Shown: positions 36,062 to 45,035 of the stretch, in pieces
Position numbering within the stretch: the stretch's first letter is position 1
How the letters are laid out: each line of letters starts with the position of its first letter
Assembly: GCF_000372885.1 (NCBI RefSeq)
Contig: NZ_KB889967.1
Coordinates: 744,001-808,000, forward strand
DNA from: Methyloversatilis thermotolerans
GTDB taxonomy: Bacteria > Pseudomonadota > Gammaproteobacteria > Burkholderiales > Rhodocyclaceae
Length of the DNA: 64,000 nucleotides
Reading direction: 5' to 3'
Notes under the pieces: model-generated
The model's input: only the letters and a program-made list of their open reading frames with translations
Databases searched by the model: none
Told to the model about the DNA's origin: nothing
Program-made: the position numbers and the translations under genes

Positions 36062-38710
36062 TCAGGCGCGCGCCTGGACCGGCGGCAGATCGCGCCGTGC
36101 GATCGGTATGGCGTTCGCCGGGGGCGGCGATCCACCGCACAGTCGGCTGAAGATGCGTTCCGCGCCCAGTATGAGCATGAGACGGTGCTCATCGGTGTTG
36201 CCTGTATCCAGCACCGCCTCACCCAGCACATTTCCGCCGCCCAGCATGCCGGGAATGGGGCGCAGGCGCGAAGTCGATACTTCCGGGATTTCGCCCAGTT
36301 CATCGACCAGTATGCCCAGCCGCGTGCCCTCTCCGGCCTGCATCACCAGCGCCTGGCGTTCGCCCGGCGGCGTGCTGACCGATTCGTTGAGCAGCGGCGC
36401 GAGATCGAACAGCGCGATCGGCGTGTCCTCGTACATCAGGTAGCCGCTCATGCCGGGGCCGGCACCGGGCACGGCGACCGTCCCCAGTGCGTCGACCGCT
36501 TCGACGATGCTGCCGGTACGCAGCCCGAACCAGGTGCGACCGATGCGGAAGGTGGCGATTTCGAGTGTTTCGCCTTCGCCGCCACGATCGGGTTGAACCG
36601 GCTGATGTTCCGAGGGAATGAAACGACCGACGGTCGCCGCCGGGCACAGCGGCTGGAACACCAGGGCGGCGACCTCGTTCCGGTAGGCGTCTTCCGGTCC
36701 CTTGTATTCGCGATAGCCGGACGATCGTGCGCAGCCCACGGCAAAGAACTGCCCGTCGATCTCGATCACTGCGCTGTCGCTTGCGCTGGCGGCAGCCAGG
36801 GCTTCGGCCGCAATCGGCTGCTGCTGCCCGGGCCGCCAGCGTGCTTCGTCGCTGCATGCGACGATGAGGCCACCCGGTTCGACGAAGGCCGCGAAACTGC
36901 CTGATTTGATCTGTCCTTCGCTGTCGCGCGGCAGGCAGTCGCTCAGCATGGCGTCGAACTGCAGTGCGCCATCGAACACGATGGCGATGCCGCCTATCGC
37001 CGGCCGGCGCATCGCACCGTCAGTCGTCGGGACGTGCAGGGCGGCGCCGAAGATATAGGTCGGCCGTCCGGCGTAGAGATCGCTCGGGGCGAATGCCGAT
37101 ACCGCATAACTCTGCCCGTCGGCGAGCGCCAGGATGCGGCGCACCCACTCCGCGCCGAGCGGCTGCGACGACTGGGGATAGGCACCGGCCTGCGAATCCG
37201 CCAGTACCACGCCTCGCGCGTCGAACAGCAGCAGATTGCTGTACACCGTGTAAAGACTGTTGATGTAGCGCAGGACGGAGGCCGCCTTGCTGCGGCTTTC
37301 GGTGGACGAGACATCGCTCAACGCATCCCTGAACGCCGCGGTGAGTGCCCACCAGCGGCAGTCGTTCGCGCGTTCGTACAGATTGCGGTCCAGGATGTCG
37401 ACGGCGAGTGACGCCAGGAAGGCGCTGTCGCGCAGCACACCGGATACCACGGTTTCCTGCAGATCCGTGATGGCACGCCGGAACACGTCCTTGGTCTTCT
37501 CGCCGGTATTGCTCACCTCCCACAGCAAGACCTTCGAGAACGACGCATTCAGGGTGCGACGCGAACTGCTCTGGCGCACATTGCCGTTCCATACCGAGCG
37601 GTTCAAGGTGCGCTGGATGGAATCCGCCCGCTGCGGGATTTCGCGCAGGCCGGCCGAGAACAGCGCGGACGAGGAGGACACCGCGCCCAGCAGATCGCCG
37701 GATATGGCGTGGCTCTGCGCATTGTCGTCCACTGCGAAGGCCTGCTCGACCGGCACCAGGGCCACGCCGGACCAGCCCGGGCCGGCATAGCCCTGGTAGG
37801 GCTTGGCGTCGCGTCGCGAACTGAGATAGAGCCGTCCGGCAAAGCGCACGAGCCGGGCCTCGTCGTTGCGGCAGTCGAGCCGGGCGCCGATGGGCATCTG
37901 GATGGTGTCGGAACTGGCGAGCACGCGTCCGCCGTCGTCGAGCAGTACGATGACCGTCCAGTCCTCGTTATCCAGCAGTCGCGCGAAGATGCGCTGCATT
38001 TCGTCCTCGAAACGGAAGTGCAGCGCCAGAACCCCCGAACTGTCGTCGCCATCGCTGACACGGCTGGCATAGACGAGCGCAGGCAGGCCGGATGCGATGT
38101 AGTCGGCGACACCGAAGCGTTCGACGTATGCGGCGTCCGTGGCGAGCGCTTCGGCAATCACGCCGTCGCGAGTGCGTTCCACCGAGGCGTGCTCGTCCAG
38201 TCGCGCCACGATCTGACCATCGCAGTCGAACAGCACGATGTCGGCGTAGACCGAGTACTTGGCGACGTAATCGGCGAAGCGCCGCTGGAGTTCCACGCGC
38301 CGCGCGGACAGTTCGCGGGTGCGCATCGCGTTGCCGGCCATTTCGCGGTGCGCATGCATGAACTCGACGATGGCCGTGTCGGATGCGAGAAACCCGATGT
38401 CGGCGGTGCGCTCGAACAGATTGCGGACAAGGATGTCGATCGCCACCTGGGCCTTCGCGCCCAGCTCGGAGCGGCATTTGCGGAGATTTTCTTCGCTGAG
38501 CTGACGCAGCAGGGTCTGCGTCAGGTCGCCGAATGCATGACGCGTGCTGCTCATGTCGTTGCCGGTACCGGACAGCTGGCCCAGCATGGTCAGGTTGTCC
38601 CACACGGACTGCAGATGCTTCAGTTCCTCCCGGTACTCCTCGACCTTGTCCATGTACCGGATGACCTGAGCGAGGTGGCCATCCACCTCGATGTTCTTGT
38701 AGCGCGCCAT
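36062..38710 (-). CDS. Cytoplasmic CheW-domain protein with two Cache-like sensor regions
   Basis: 882 residues. An N-terminal helical part (1-75) is followed by two similar sensor modules (about 80-310 and 430-690). Each has a NLFERT/NLYERA-type helix followed by YADIVLFDCDGQIVA or YSNLLLFDARGVVLA, the PAS/Cache-like core. A C-terminal CheW domain (about 720-865, IATFRIGRTWFGLRTGSI, LGILVDELGEI) completes it. I see no transmembrane segment or signal peptide, which is odd for Cache modules. It probably couples an intracellular or metabolic signal to a chemosensory array. No cheA or MCP is adjacent. Confidence 0.8.
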   Translation of the reverse strand: MARYKNIEVDGHLAQVIRYMDKVEEYREELKHLQSVWDNLTMLGQLSGTGNDMSSTRHAFGDLTQTLLRQLSEENLRKCRSELGAKAQVAIDILVRNLFERTADIGFLASDTAIVEFMHAHREMAGNAMRTRELSARRVELQRRFADYVAKYSVYADIVLFDCDGQIVARLDEHASVERTRDGVIAEALATDAAYVERFGVADYIASGLPALVYASRVSDGDDSSGVLALHFRFEDEMQRIFARLLDNEDWTVIVLLDDGGRVLASSDTIQMPIGARLDCRNDEARLVRFAGRLYLSSRRDAKPYQGYAGPGWSGVALVPVEQAFAVDDNAQSHAISGDLLGAVSSSSALFSAGLREIPQRADSIQRTLNRSVWNGNVRQSSSRRTLNASFSKVLLWEVSNTGEKTKDVFRRAITDLQETVVSGVLRDSAFLASLAVDILDRNLYERANDCRWWALTAAFRDALSDVSSTESRSKAASVLRYINSLYTVYSNLLLFDARGVVLADSQAGAYPQSSQPLGAEWVRRILALADGQSYAVSAFAPSDLYAGRPTYIFGAALHVPTTDGAMRRPAIGGIAIVFDGALQFDAMLSDCLPRDSEGQIKSGSFAAFVEPGGLIVACSDEARWRPGQQQPIAAEALAAASASDSAVIEIDGQFFAVGCARSSGYREYKGPEDAYRNEVAALVFQPLCPAATVGRFIPSEHQPVQPDRGGEGETLEIATFRIGRTWFGLRTGSIVEAVDALGTVAVPGAGPGMSGYLMYEDTPIALFDLAPLLNESVSTPPGERQALVMQAGEGTRLGILVDELGEIPEVSTSRLRPIPGMLGGGNVLGEAVLDTGNTDEHRLMLILGAERIFSRLCGGSPPPANAIPIARRDLPPVQARA

Positions 38711-39053
38711 GAGAGCCCTCTCTGTACGATCCGCGTGAGGGTCTGTCCATATCCGGTCGATCGCGTGAAGCCTCTTTTTTTAATGGCTTGCGTGGCGGAC
38801 CCCGCGCACGACGTGTGGAAGTCTGGCGCGCGTACCGGTCCGCCCGAGGCTGCGACAACATACGAGCAGGCCCTGGAATGATCGGCGTGGACCGATTGTT
38901 CCCGGTGATGAGGAGAGCTAACGGGAAACCGGCGAACCGGCTTGAGGAAAAATATTACGCGTAAAGATAAGTTTTACATCGCGCCCGCGCACACCGGCAT
39001 CAGGCCGCAGCACATCGCTGTACGCGGACCGATGCGCTTGCGGCGCTCGTTGT
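38711..39053 (-). other. Gap between rpfF and the CheW-Cache gene
   Basis: About 340 bp with no supportable gene. An AT-rich stretch at 38945-38980 (AAAAATATTACGCG and neighbours), unlike the GC-rich surroundings, is the likeliest promoter region for the minus-strand CheW-Cache gene. A small CCGG-based hairpin lies near 38928-38945. I see no terminator for rpfF. Confidence 0.4.
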
Positions 39054-39959
39054 TCAGGCGCTGACCGATTCGGTGCCGCCGTGCAGCCGGTTCTGGGCCT
39101 TGACCAGCCTTTCCATGGTGCGCAGGTCCTTGCGGTCCAGTTTCATTGCACCGCGCACCCATTCGCGGGTCACATCCTCCAGCTCCTGGTAGGTCAGCCG
39201 CACATAGGCGTGCATCTTGGCGCGCTGGAAGGCACGGAAACCCTTGAGCTGGTTCGCCATCGAGCGCATCACTTCGCGTGCGGCCCATTCCCCGCGTCCC
39301 GGATCGGCCAGGTGGTCGACCAGCCCGAGCTCATGCATCTTTTCCGCAGGGAGTACGCGCGCATTGAGGATGAGGTCTTCCGCCACGCGAGGCCCTGCCT
39401 TGCGGGCCACCAGGCTGTAGGCACCCATGCCGGGAAACAGGTTGAACAGCATTTCCGGAAAACCCATCTTGACGCCACGCTCGGCGATCACGACGTGGCA
39501 GGACAGGGCCGCCTCGAAACCGCCTCCCAGCGCATCGCCCTGGACCACCGCCATCGACACGGCGTCGGCATGCAGCCCTGCCACGTTGTTGTTGATCGCG
39601 CGTATGCAGGCTTCCGCATAGCGCATCAGTCCGGCTTCATCGCCGGCTTCCACCAGCCGGCGGAACAGGTCGAGATCGCCGCCCAGGTTATAGACGCCCG
39701 GTACCCCCGAGCAATTGAGGAAGAAATCGACGGTTCCTGGTGCCAGCTCGACCTCCTGCTGCTGGGCGACCACGTCGGCCAGCAGTTCCGGCGTGAAGCA
39801 CGGACGGCCGTTCGGATGTGCGTACATCCACAATGCGCGCGTGTCGGCCTCGTAGCGTGAGGTCAGGATGGGCGTGGCCAGCAGGCGCGGCCCGTTCGCC
39901 GCAGCCGGCTGAGGGGCGACCTGTTGCAGGTGCGCTCGACTGATATCAACGATCTGCAT
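39054..39959 (-). CDS. rpfF: DSF synthase, RpfF-type crotonase
   Basis: RpfF makes cis-2-unsaturated fatty-acid signals (diffusible signal factor) from acyl-ACP by dehydration and thioester cleavage. The 301-residue protein has NLGGDLDLFRRL, VQGDALGGGFEAALSCH and MGFPEMLFNLFPGMGAYS. Glu149 and Glu169 are 20 residues apart, as are the catalytic pair of RpfF. The long match around these motifs separates it from ordinary enoyl-CoA hydratases. No rpfC, rpfG or rpfR is adjacent. The c-di-GMP protein at 8.7 kb is the only GGDEF-EAL gene in the window. Confidence 0.85.
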   Translation of the reverse strand: MQIVDISRAHLQQVAPQPAAANGPRLLATPILTSRYEADTRALWMYAHPNGRPCFTPELLADVVAQQQEVELAPGTVDFFLNCSGVPGVYNLGGDLDLFRRLVEAGDEAGLMRYAEACIRAINNNVAGLHADAVSMAVVQGDALGGGFEAALSCHVVIAERGVKMGFPEMLFNLFPGMGAYSLVARKAGPRVAEDLILNARVLPAEKMHELGLVDHLADPGRGEWAAREVMRSMANQLKGFRAFQRAKMHAYVRLTYQELEDVTREWVRGAMKLDRKDLRTMERLVKAQNRLHGGTESVSA

Positions 39960-40004
39960 GCTGCACCTCCGCGAAATAGTTCTCGGAAATGCCCGTTGCA
40001 GTCA

Positions 40005-40180
40005 TGACAATATACTGTGGGGCGAGATGCGTATCCCAGTGCCTTGAATGGACGGGATACGCTGTCGAGCAGCGGGTCAACAGATACATTTCCAGCCTCC
40101 GTCGGCAAGTCCGACAACAAAGCATGCTGAAAAAACGTCCCTGCAGGACGTATAGGAGAGGCAGTTTTCTGCCTTTTTTT
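40005..40180 (+). ncRNA. Candidate structured intergenic RNA with intrinsic terminator
   Basis: Four perfect hairpins follow one another on the plus strand: GCGTATCCC (40029-40037) with GGGATACGC (40054-40062); GTCGG-CAAGT-CCGAC (40101-40115); ACGTCC (40135-40140) with GGACGT (40146-40151); and GGCAG-TTTT-CTGCC followed by seven T (40160-40180). The last is a textbook Rho-independent terminator, yet no plus-strand gene precedes it; rpfF runs the other way. TATACT near 40013 could be a -10 box, with no good -35. The 5' end is a guess. Confidence 0.5.
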
Positions 40181-40380
40181 CCCTGCTGCCCGGGGCACGA
40201 ATCCGGACAGAGTCTGACCCTGTAAGTGCATGTTACGACAAGCTGCGGCGCTTTGCGTGAACATTTGACGGCAAGGATGACGCCGTCTGTCCCGACTGTC
40301 CGGAGCCGGCGCGCCGGTCCGTCGGCGTCGTCGGCATCCGCGTGATCGGCACCTGCGGAATCGCCTGCCGGCGGCGAATT

Positions 40381-40432
40381 CCGGTCCGCGCGACGGACGT
40401 GCGAGTGCCGGTCCGCGCGACGGACGTGCGAG
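40381..40432. repeat. 27-bp tandem duplication
   Basis: CCGGTCCGCGCGACGGACGT plus GCGAG occurs at 40381-40405 and again, after TG, at 40408-40432, identical in both copies. It lies about 95 bp upstream of the GspE-type start and may affect its promoter. No protein is implied. Confidence 0.85.
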
Positions 40433-40525
40433 CGCTTATGATGAGGGCCGGCTCCTCGGTCCCGTCGGCTCTTGCGTCGCTGCATCGCACGGCGGGTGCC
40501 GTTCGCAAACCTCTTTCAGCGCGCG

Positions 40526-42313
40526 ATGAAACAAGCAACCGCAAGCAAACCCAAGGAACACAAGGTTTCACTGCAGGAACTGGTCGATGGCATGGTGGCC
40601 GACGGGCTGCTGGCCGAGGCGGTGGCCCGCGCCTTCATGCACGAGCGTCGATACTGGCGCGGCAGCGAGCACCCGTTGGTCGTGCTTGCCGAGCAGAAGT
40701 GGAAATCGCTGCATCCGCCGCACCGGGTGCTCAATCTGGAAGCGCTGACGGAATGGATGGCCGGCTGGAGCGGCCATGATTACTACCACATCGATCCGCT
40801 GAAGGTGGATTTCGCAGCGGTCACCGAAGTGGTGTCCAATGCCTACGCCAGCCGCTTCCGCATCCTGCCGGTCCAGGCGTCGCCGCGGGAGGTCGTGATC
40901 GCGAGCGCGGAGCCTTTCCTGACCGAATGGGAGCAGGAACTCGCACCCATCCTGCGCCGGCCGATACGCCGGGTGATCGCCAACCCGGACGACATCGCGC
41001 GCTATGTCGTCGAATTCTACAGCCTGGCCAAGTCGGTCAAGGGCGCCGCCAGGCGCGGCGACGTGAGCGGTGTCGGGGCATCCAACTTCGAACAGTTGGT
41101 CGAGCTCGGTCGCAACAACCGGCAGCTCGACGCGAACGACCAGCACATCGTCACCATTGTCGACTGGTTGTGGCAGTACGCCTTCGAACAGCGGGCGAGC
41201 GACATCCACATCGAGCCGCGCCGGGATTTCGGCGTCGTGCGCTTCCGCATCGACGGCGTGCTGCATCAGGTGTACCAGATACCCATGCCGGTACTGGGGG
41301 CCATGACCTCGCGCATCAAGATACTCGGTCGCATGGACGTGGTCGAGAAACGCCGGCCGCAGGACGGGCGCATCAAGACGCGCGCGCCGGACGGGCAGGA
41401 AATCGAATTGCGCCTGTCCACGCTGCCGACCGCCTTCGGCGAAAAACTGGTGATGCGGGTGTTCGATCCGGAAGTGCTGGTGCGAGATTTCCGCGACCTG
41501 GGCTTTTCCGACGAGGATGCCCGGCGCTGGAAGCACATGACCTCCCAGCCGAACGGCATCATCCTGGTGACCGGACCGACCGGCTCGGGCAAGACCACGA
41601 CGCTGTATTCGACGCTGAAGAATCTGGCGACGCCGGAAGTGAATGTCTGCACGCTGGAGGATCCGATCGAAATGATCGAACCTTCGTTCAACCAGGTGCA
41701 GGTGTCGCCGGATATCGGCGTCACCTTTTCCGCCGGCATACGGTCGTTGATGCGGCAGGACCCGGACATCATCATGGTGGGCGAGATACGCGACCTCGAA
41801 ACGGCCGAAATGGCGATACAGGCCGCGCTTACCGGCCACCTGGTGCTGTCCACGCTGCATACCAACGATGCACCGTCGGCGATTACCCGCCTGCTCGATC
41901 TGGGGGTGCCGTCCTATCTGCTGAATGCCACCGTGCTGGGCGTGATGGCGCAGCGTCTGGTGCGCACCTTGTGCCCTCACTGCCGCAAACCGATGGACCG
42001 GCAAGCCGCCGACCCCAAGGCATGGGACGATCTTGTCGCACCCTGGAAAGCCAGCCGGCCTGAGCGCTTCATGCAGTCCACAGGCTGTCTTGATTGCCGC
42101 ATGACCGGTTATTCCGGGCGTATCGGCATCTACGAAATCCTGCTCATGTCACCGGAAATCAAGACGCTCATTTCCGGCAATGCCGATCTGTCCGCCCTGC
42201 GGGATCAGGCCTACCGCGAAGGCATGTATCCATTGCGCGTATCCGGTGCGCTGAAGATCGCGCAGGGCATCACCACGCTGGAAGAGGTGATGAAGGTGGC
42301 GCCCCCGGCATGA
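40526..42313 (+). CDS. GspE/PilB-family secretion ATPase
   Basis: A cytoplasmic hexameric ATPase that powers type II secretion or type IV pilus assembly. The 595-residue protein has an N-terminal MshEN-like region, the Walker A loop GPTGSGKTT (350-358), the Asp box (DPIEMIE), Walker B (DIIMVGEIRD) and the His box (GHLVLSTLHTNDA). The C-terminal zinc module keeps both CXXC pairs (CPHC and CLDC). It stands alone; the matching pseudopilin genes are 8 kb away. ATG 40526 was chosen as the first start inside the family-length window. Confidence 0.88.
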   Translation: MKQATASKPKEHKVSLQELVDGMVADGLLAEAVARAFMHERRYWRGSEHPLVVLAEQKWKSLHPPHRVLNLEALTEWMAGWSGHDYYHIDPLKVDFAAVTEVVSNAYASRFRILPVQASPREVVIASAEPFLTEWEQELAPILRRPIRRVIANPDDIARYVVEFYSLAKSVKGAARRGDVSGVGASNFEQLVELGRNNRQLDANDQHIVTIVDWLWQYAFEQRASDIHIEPRRDFGVVRFRIDGVLHQVYQIPMPVLGAMTSRIKILGRMDVVEKRRPQDGRIKTRAPDGQEIELRLSTLPTAFGEKLVMRVFDPEVLVRDFRDLGFSDEDARRWKHMTSQPNGIILVTGPTGSGKTTTLYSTLKNLATPEVNVCTLEDPIEMIEPSFNQVQVSPDIGVTFSAGIRSLMRQDPDIIMVGEIRDLETAEMAIQAALTGHLVLSTLHTNDAPSAITRLLDLGVPSYLLNATVLGVMAQRLVRTLCPHCRKPMDRQAADPKAWDDLVAPWKASRPERFMQSTGCLDCRMTGYSGRIGIYEILLMSPEIKTLISGNADLSALRDQAYREGMYPLRVSGALKIAQGITTLEEVMKVAPPA

Positions 42314-42327
42314 CCCCGGCGCGTTGA

Positions 42328-42978
42328 TCAGTAACCGGAATCCGGTGGCCAGCCGGCCCGCACGAAAGGCGGCTGGCGGCCGACCAGACCTTCGAGCAGG
42401 ATGAGTTCCGCGTCGCTGTGGTTGATGACCGAAGCCGCCGACATCATGTCGAGACCGGGCGCGTCGCGCAGCCAGACGGGCTTGTCGTGATGGACGGTGC
42501 GCACGATCTCTCGTTGCGAGGGGTCGCCGTTGCGCGCGATGTCCGCTTCGCCATAGCACAGGCAGAAATACGTCCTGTCTTCGCCGGCCTCGATGTAGCA
42601 GCCGGTGCCGCGTATTCCTATGGTCGCGGCGGGGGTCGCGATGCGGCGATCGCCTTTGGCGAACACCGACAGCAGTTTGCCGGTAATCACACGCATCAGG
42701 TTGGCTGCCGCACCGCTGCCGAAGGCGACATGGGAGTCGCCGCGCTGCAGGAAGGCATCCTGACCGATCACATACACGGCTTCGGCGCCGGGTGCGGTGC
42801 GCACCGTATCGCCTGGTTGCAATGACATGCCGAACCGGGCGGGCGCTCCATTCACCGTCACTTCACCACGGAAACCGCGCAGGCCGGTCCGGGTATCGCG
42901 CGCGACTGCCTCGCGCACCAGGGTGCTCAGGACCAGTGGTGCGCATGTGCTGGCGAGCAGCAGATCGCGTCGCTTCAT
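42328..42978 (-). CDS. FecR-like exported protein with Tat-type leader
   Basis: 216 residues, beginning MKRRDLLLASTCAPLVLS, a twin-arginine-like leader with a cleavage region near AVA. The body (AVYVIGQDAFLQRGDS, GKLLSVFAKGDRRIATPAATIGIRGT) matches the beta-solenoid FecR domain style. A Cys-containing CYIEAGEDRTYFCLCYG segment follows. FecR-domain proteins of this type often have unknown roles. It is convergent with the GspE-type gene, 14 bp away. Confidence 0.7.
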   Translation of the reverse strand: MKRRDLLLASTCAPLVLSTLVREAVARDTRTGLRGFRGEVTVNGAPARFGMSLQPGDTVRTAPGAEAVYVIGQDAFLQRGDSHVAFGSGAAANLMRVITGKLLSVFAKGDRRIATPAATIGIRGTGCYIEAGEDRTYFCLCYGEADIARNGDPSQREIVRTVHHDKPVWLRDAPGLDMMSAASVINHSDAELILLEGLVGRQPPFVRAGWPPDSGY

Positions 42979-43033
42979 CGGGCGGTTCTCCTTCTGTGTG
43001 TGATGTCAGGGATGTCTGATCGGGCGGGTCGCG

Positions 43034-43516
43034 TCATCCGGCTTCAGGTTCGACCGCGTCGCCCAGTTTGATCTTGCCGCCACGCAGTACGCGTGCGGTG
43101 ATGCCACCGTGACCTCGCATCGCGTTGTAACCCCCCTTGCCGAGGTTGCTTTCCATGCGCGAACAGGGGTCGCAGGGGCCAGTGTATTCAAGAAGGGCTT
43201 CGCCTATCCTGAAGCGCTTGCCCTTGAGCGCCACCAGATTCAGGCCCCGTACCACGATATTGCGTCGGGTCAGTCCCGGATCCACCTCGCCCAGGCCCAG
43301 CAGGTCCGCCACGGTCTGCAGATGTTCTGCCTGTATCAGCGTCACCTGTCTGTTGCCGCCCGGGCTGGCATAGCGGTCGCCTTCCAGCCCGAGCGATTCC
43401 ACCGCATTGACCGATTCGAGCATGCGCAGCGGCTGCATGCGTGCGGGGCGCACGCCTATCCATTCCACACTGCCGGGGTGGGCGAAGGTCGATGTCAGGC
43501 TTTGCAAGGTGTCCAT
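43034..43516 (-). CDS. MOSC-domain protein
   Basis: 160 residues with the MOSC pattern: GLEGDRYA, ITQ-type VTLIQAEHL, RRNIVVRGLNL, FRIGEALLEYTGPCDPC and GHGGITARVLRGG. The Cys of GPCDPC is the usual sulfur- or molybdenum-cofactor-handling residue. Small MOSC proteins of the YiiM type reduce N-hydroxylated compounds or carry sulfur; this one's substrate is unknown. It is 38 bp downstream of imuB on the same strand, at the position where dnaE2 is often found. Confidence 0.88.
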   Translation of the reverse strand: MDTLQSLTSTFAHPGSVEWIGVRPARMQPLRMLESVNAVESLGLEGDRYASPGGNRQVTLIQAEHLQTVADLLGLGEVDPGLTRRNIVVRGLNLVALKGKRFRIGEALLEYTGPCDPCSRMESNLGKGGYNAMRGHGGITARVLRGGKIKLGDAVEPEAG

Positions 43517-43554
43517 GTGTCGCGAATGAGCGGGTGCCGGAACCGGATGCTACT

Positions 43555-45009
43555 TCAGCTGAATACGCCATGCAGGAACCAGCGATGGGGCGAGGTGTGC
43601 TCGCGGAATATCCAGAGCTGTTCACCGCGCCGTCCGCGTGCGATCCAATAGTCGCGCAGCGCTTCGCCCGGGGCGTCCTCCTCGCCCGCCTGCTCCCACC
43701 AGCCGGTCTCCAGTCGTTCGGCTGCGCCGATGCATTCCAGCGGGCCGTGGTACCAGGGCTGCCCATGACGTTCGGTCAGCGGTTCGGGGTGTGCGAGCAG
43801 CCAGAGCGGGCGCCTCGCGCGCGGCGCTCCGGGTGCAGCCTGTCCGGGATCGACAACCCGCTGCATCTGTTCCGGCCTGTGGTCGCTGCAGGCCGTCAGA
43901 CCATGCACCGCATCGCGGCCGAGGCGGGCACGCAACCGTTCGACCAGCACCTGGCAGGCCTCCTGTCGGTCCCTGGCCGAGGGTGCTTGCCGGCCGAACA
44001 TGTCCTGATCCCGTCCCGCCAACAGAACGAGCGTCTCCATGCGGAGTTTCAGAGCGCTTACCGGCGCCGGAAGACTGAGCCGCGCAAGATGCTCCCGGGT
44101 CAGAGACGCGAGCTTCTGTGCCTCACGGGTCGGCGTGCCGGTGCGGATGTCGAGCCGGCTGGGATGTGAATGCTCGTGTTCAAGCTCGAGTACACAGTGT
44201 TCGATGCCGCCATGTGCTGCGGCGAGCTGTCCGCACGCCGTCGAGAACAGGCGGCTGGCGGCGAACAGAAGTACATCGATATCATGGCGGGGGACGGGCA
44301 GTTCCAGTCGGCTTTCGATGCGCGCCGGCAATATGTGAGGCGTGCGGATGTCCGGATGCAGGCCCAATGCCTGGTCCAGATGCAGGCGCAGCATCGCCGC
44401 GTCACGCAGTGCCAGCGCATCGCGCGGCAGGCGCATGGCGTCGCCCAGCGTGTGCAATCCAGCACTGCGCAGCAGATCGAGGGCCGTTGAGTCGATCTGC
44501 AGAACGCTGCAAGGCAGCCCTGCCAGGGCGTCAGACAGATCATCCCGGCTGCGTATCGTGCTGCCTGGCTGGCCCAGCGCCAGCCAGTGCGCGGCGCGTG
44601 CCGTGGGCGCACACGCCATGTGCGCGATGAAACCGCCGGCGGACAGACTGTCGCGTATCTTCCTGCGCAGGGCATCGAGCCCGCCGAACAGTTTCAGGCT
44701 GCCCGCCACCTCGAGCAGCAGGCCGTGTTGATCCAGATACACATGCGGAGTGAAGCGCAGCAGCGCACCGGCGATGTCCTGCAATGCGGCGGCTTCGGCG
44801 GCCACATCGCGGGGACGTATCTGCAGGTCTGGCGCTAGTGCCAGTGCATCGGCCAGGCGCTGTCCGGCCCGCACGCCCTGAGCCAGAGCCGCTGCATCCA
44901 GCGCCAGCACACGCTGGCCGGCCGCCACGGCCACTGCATGGCTGCTGTGGTAGCCGCGGAAGAGGGCTTGCAGCGGCCATTCGGGAAAGACAATTGCCAG
45001 CCAGAGCAT
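43555..45009 (-). CDS. imuB: Y-family polymerase-like protein ImuB
   Basis: The 484-residue catalytically degenerate Y-family protein of the ImuA-ImuB-DnaE2 mutasome recruits partners at the beta clamp. The start MLWLAIVFPEWPLQAL and the RLADALALAPDL segment are characteristic, and the fold continues with LLLEVAGSLKLFGG. The acidic catalytic residues of true Y-polymerases are not seen at the expected places, as in other ImuB proteins. It follows imuA by 26 bp and lies in the SOS-controlled unit. Confidence 0.88.
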   Translation of the reverse strand: MLWLAIVFPEWPLQALFRGYHSSHAVAVAAGQRVLALDAAALAQGVRAGQRLADALALAPDLQIRPRDVAAEAAALQDIAGALLRFTPHVYLDQHGLLLEVAGSLKLFGGLDALRRKIRDSLSAGGFIAHMACAPTARAAHWLALGQPGSTIRSRDDLSDALAGLPCSVLQIDSTALDLLRSAGLHTLGDAMRLPRDALALRDAAMLRLHLDQALGLHPDIRTPHILPARIESRLELPVPRHDIDVLLFAASRLFSTACGQLAAAHGGIEHCVLELEHEHSHPSRLDIRTGTPTREAQKLASLTREHLARLSLPAPVSALKLRMETLVLLAGRDQDMFGRQAPSARDRQEACQVLVERLRARLGRDAVHGLTACSDHRPEQMQRVVDPGQAAPGAPRARRPLWLLAHPEPLTERHGQPWYHGPLECIGAAERLETGWWEQAGEEDAPGEALRDYWIARGRRGEQLWIFREHTSPHRWFLHGVFS

Positions 45010-45035
45010 AGAGTACGCAGATCCATGTCAGCGAC

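Larger units (their letters stand above)
39960..40525. other. Long divergent intergenic region between rpfF and the GspE-type gene
   Basis: 566 bp without a supportable gene. It contains the rpfF promoter, the structured-RNA candidate (about 40005-40180) and a 27-bp tandem duplication at 40381-40432. Short overlapping open frames here start in or cross the duplication and lack ribosome sites. Confidence 0.6.
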
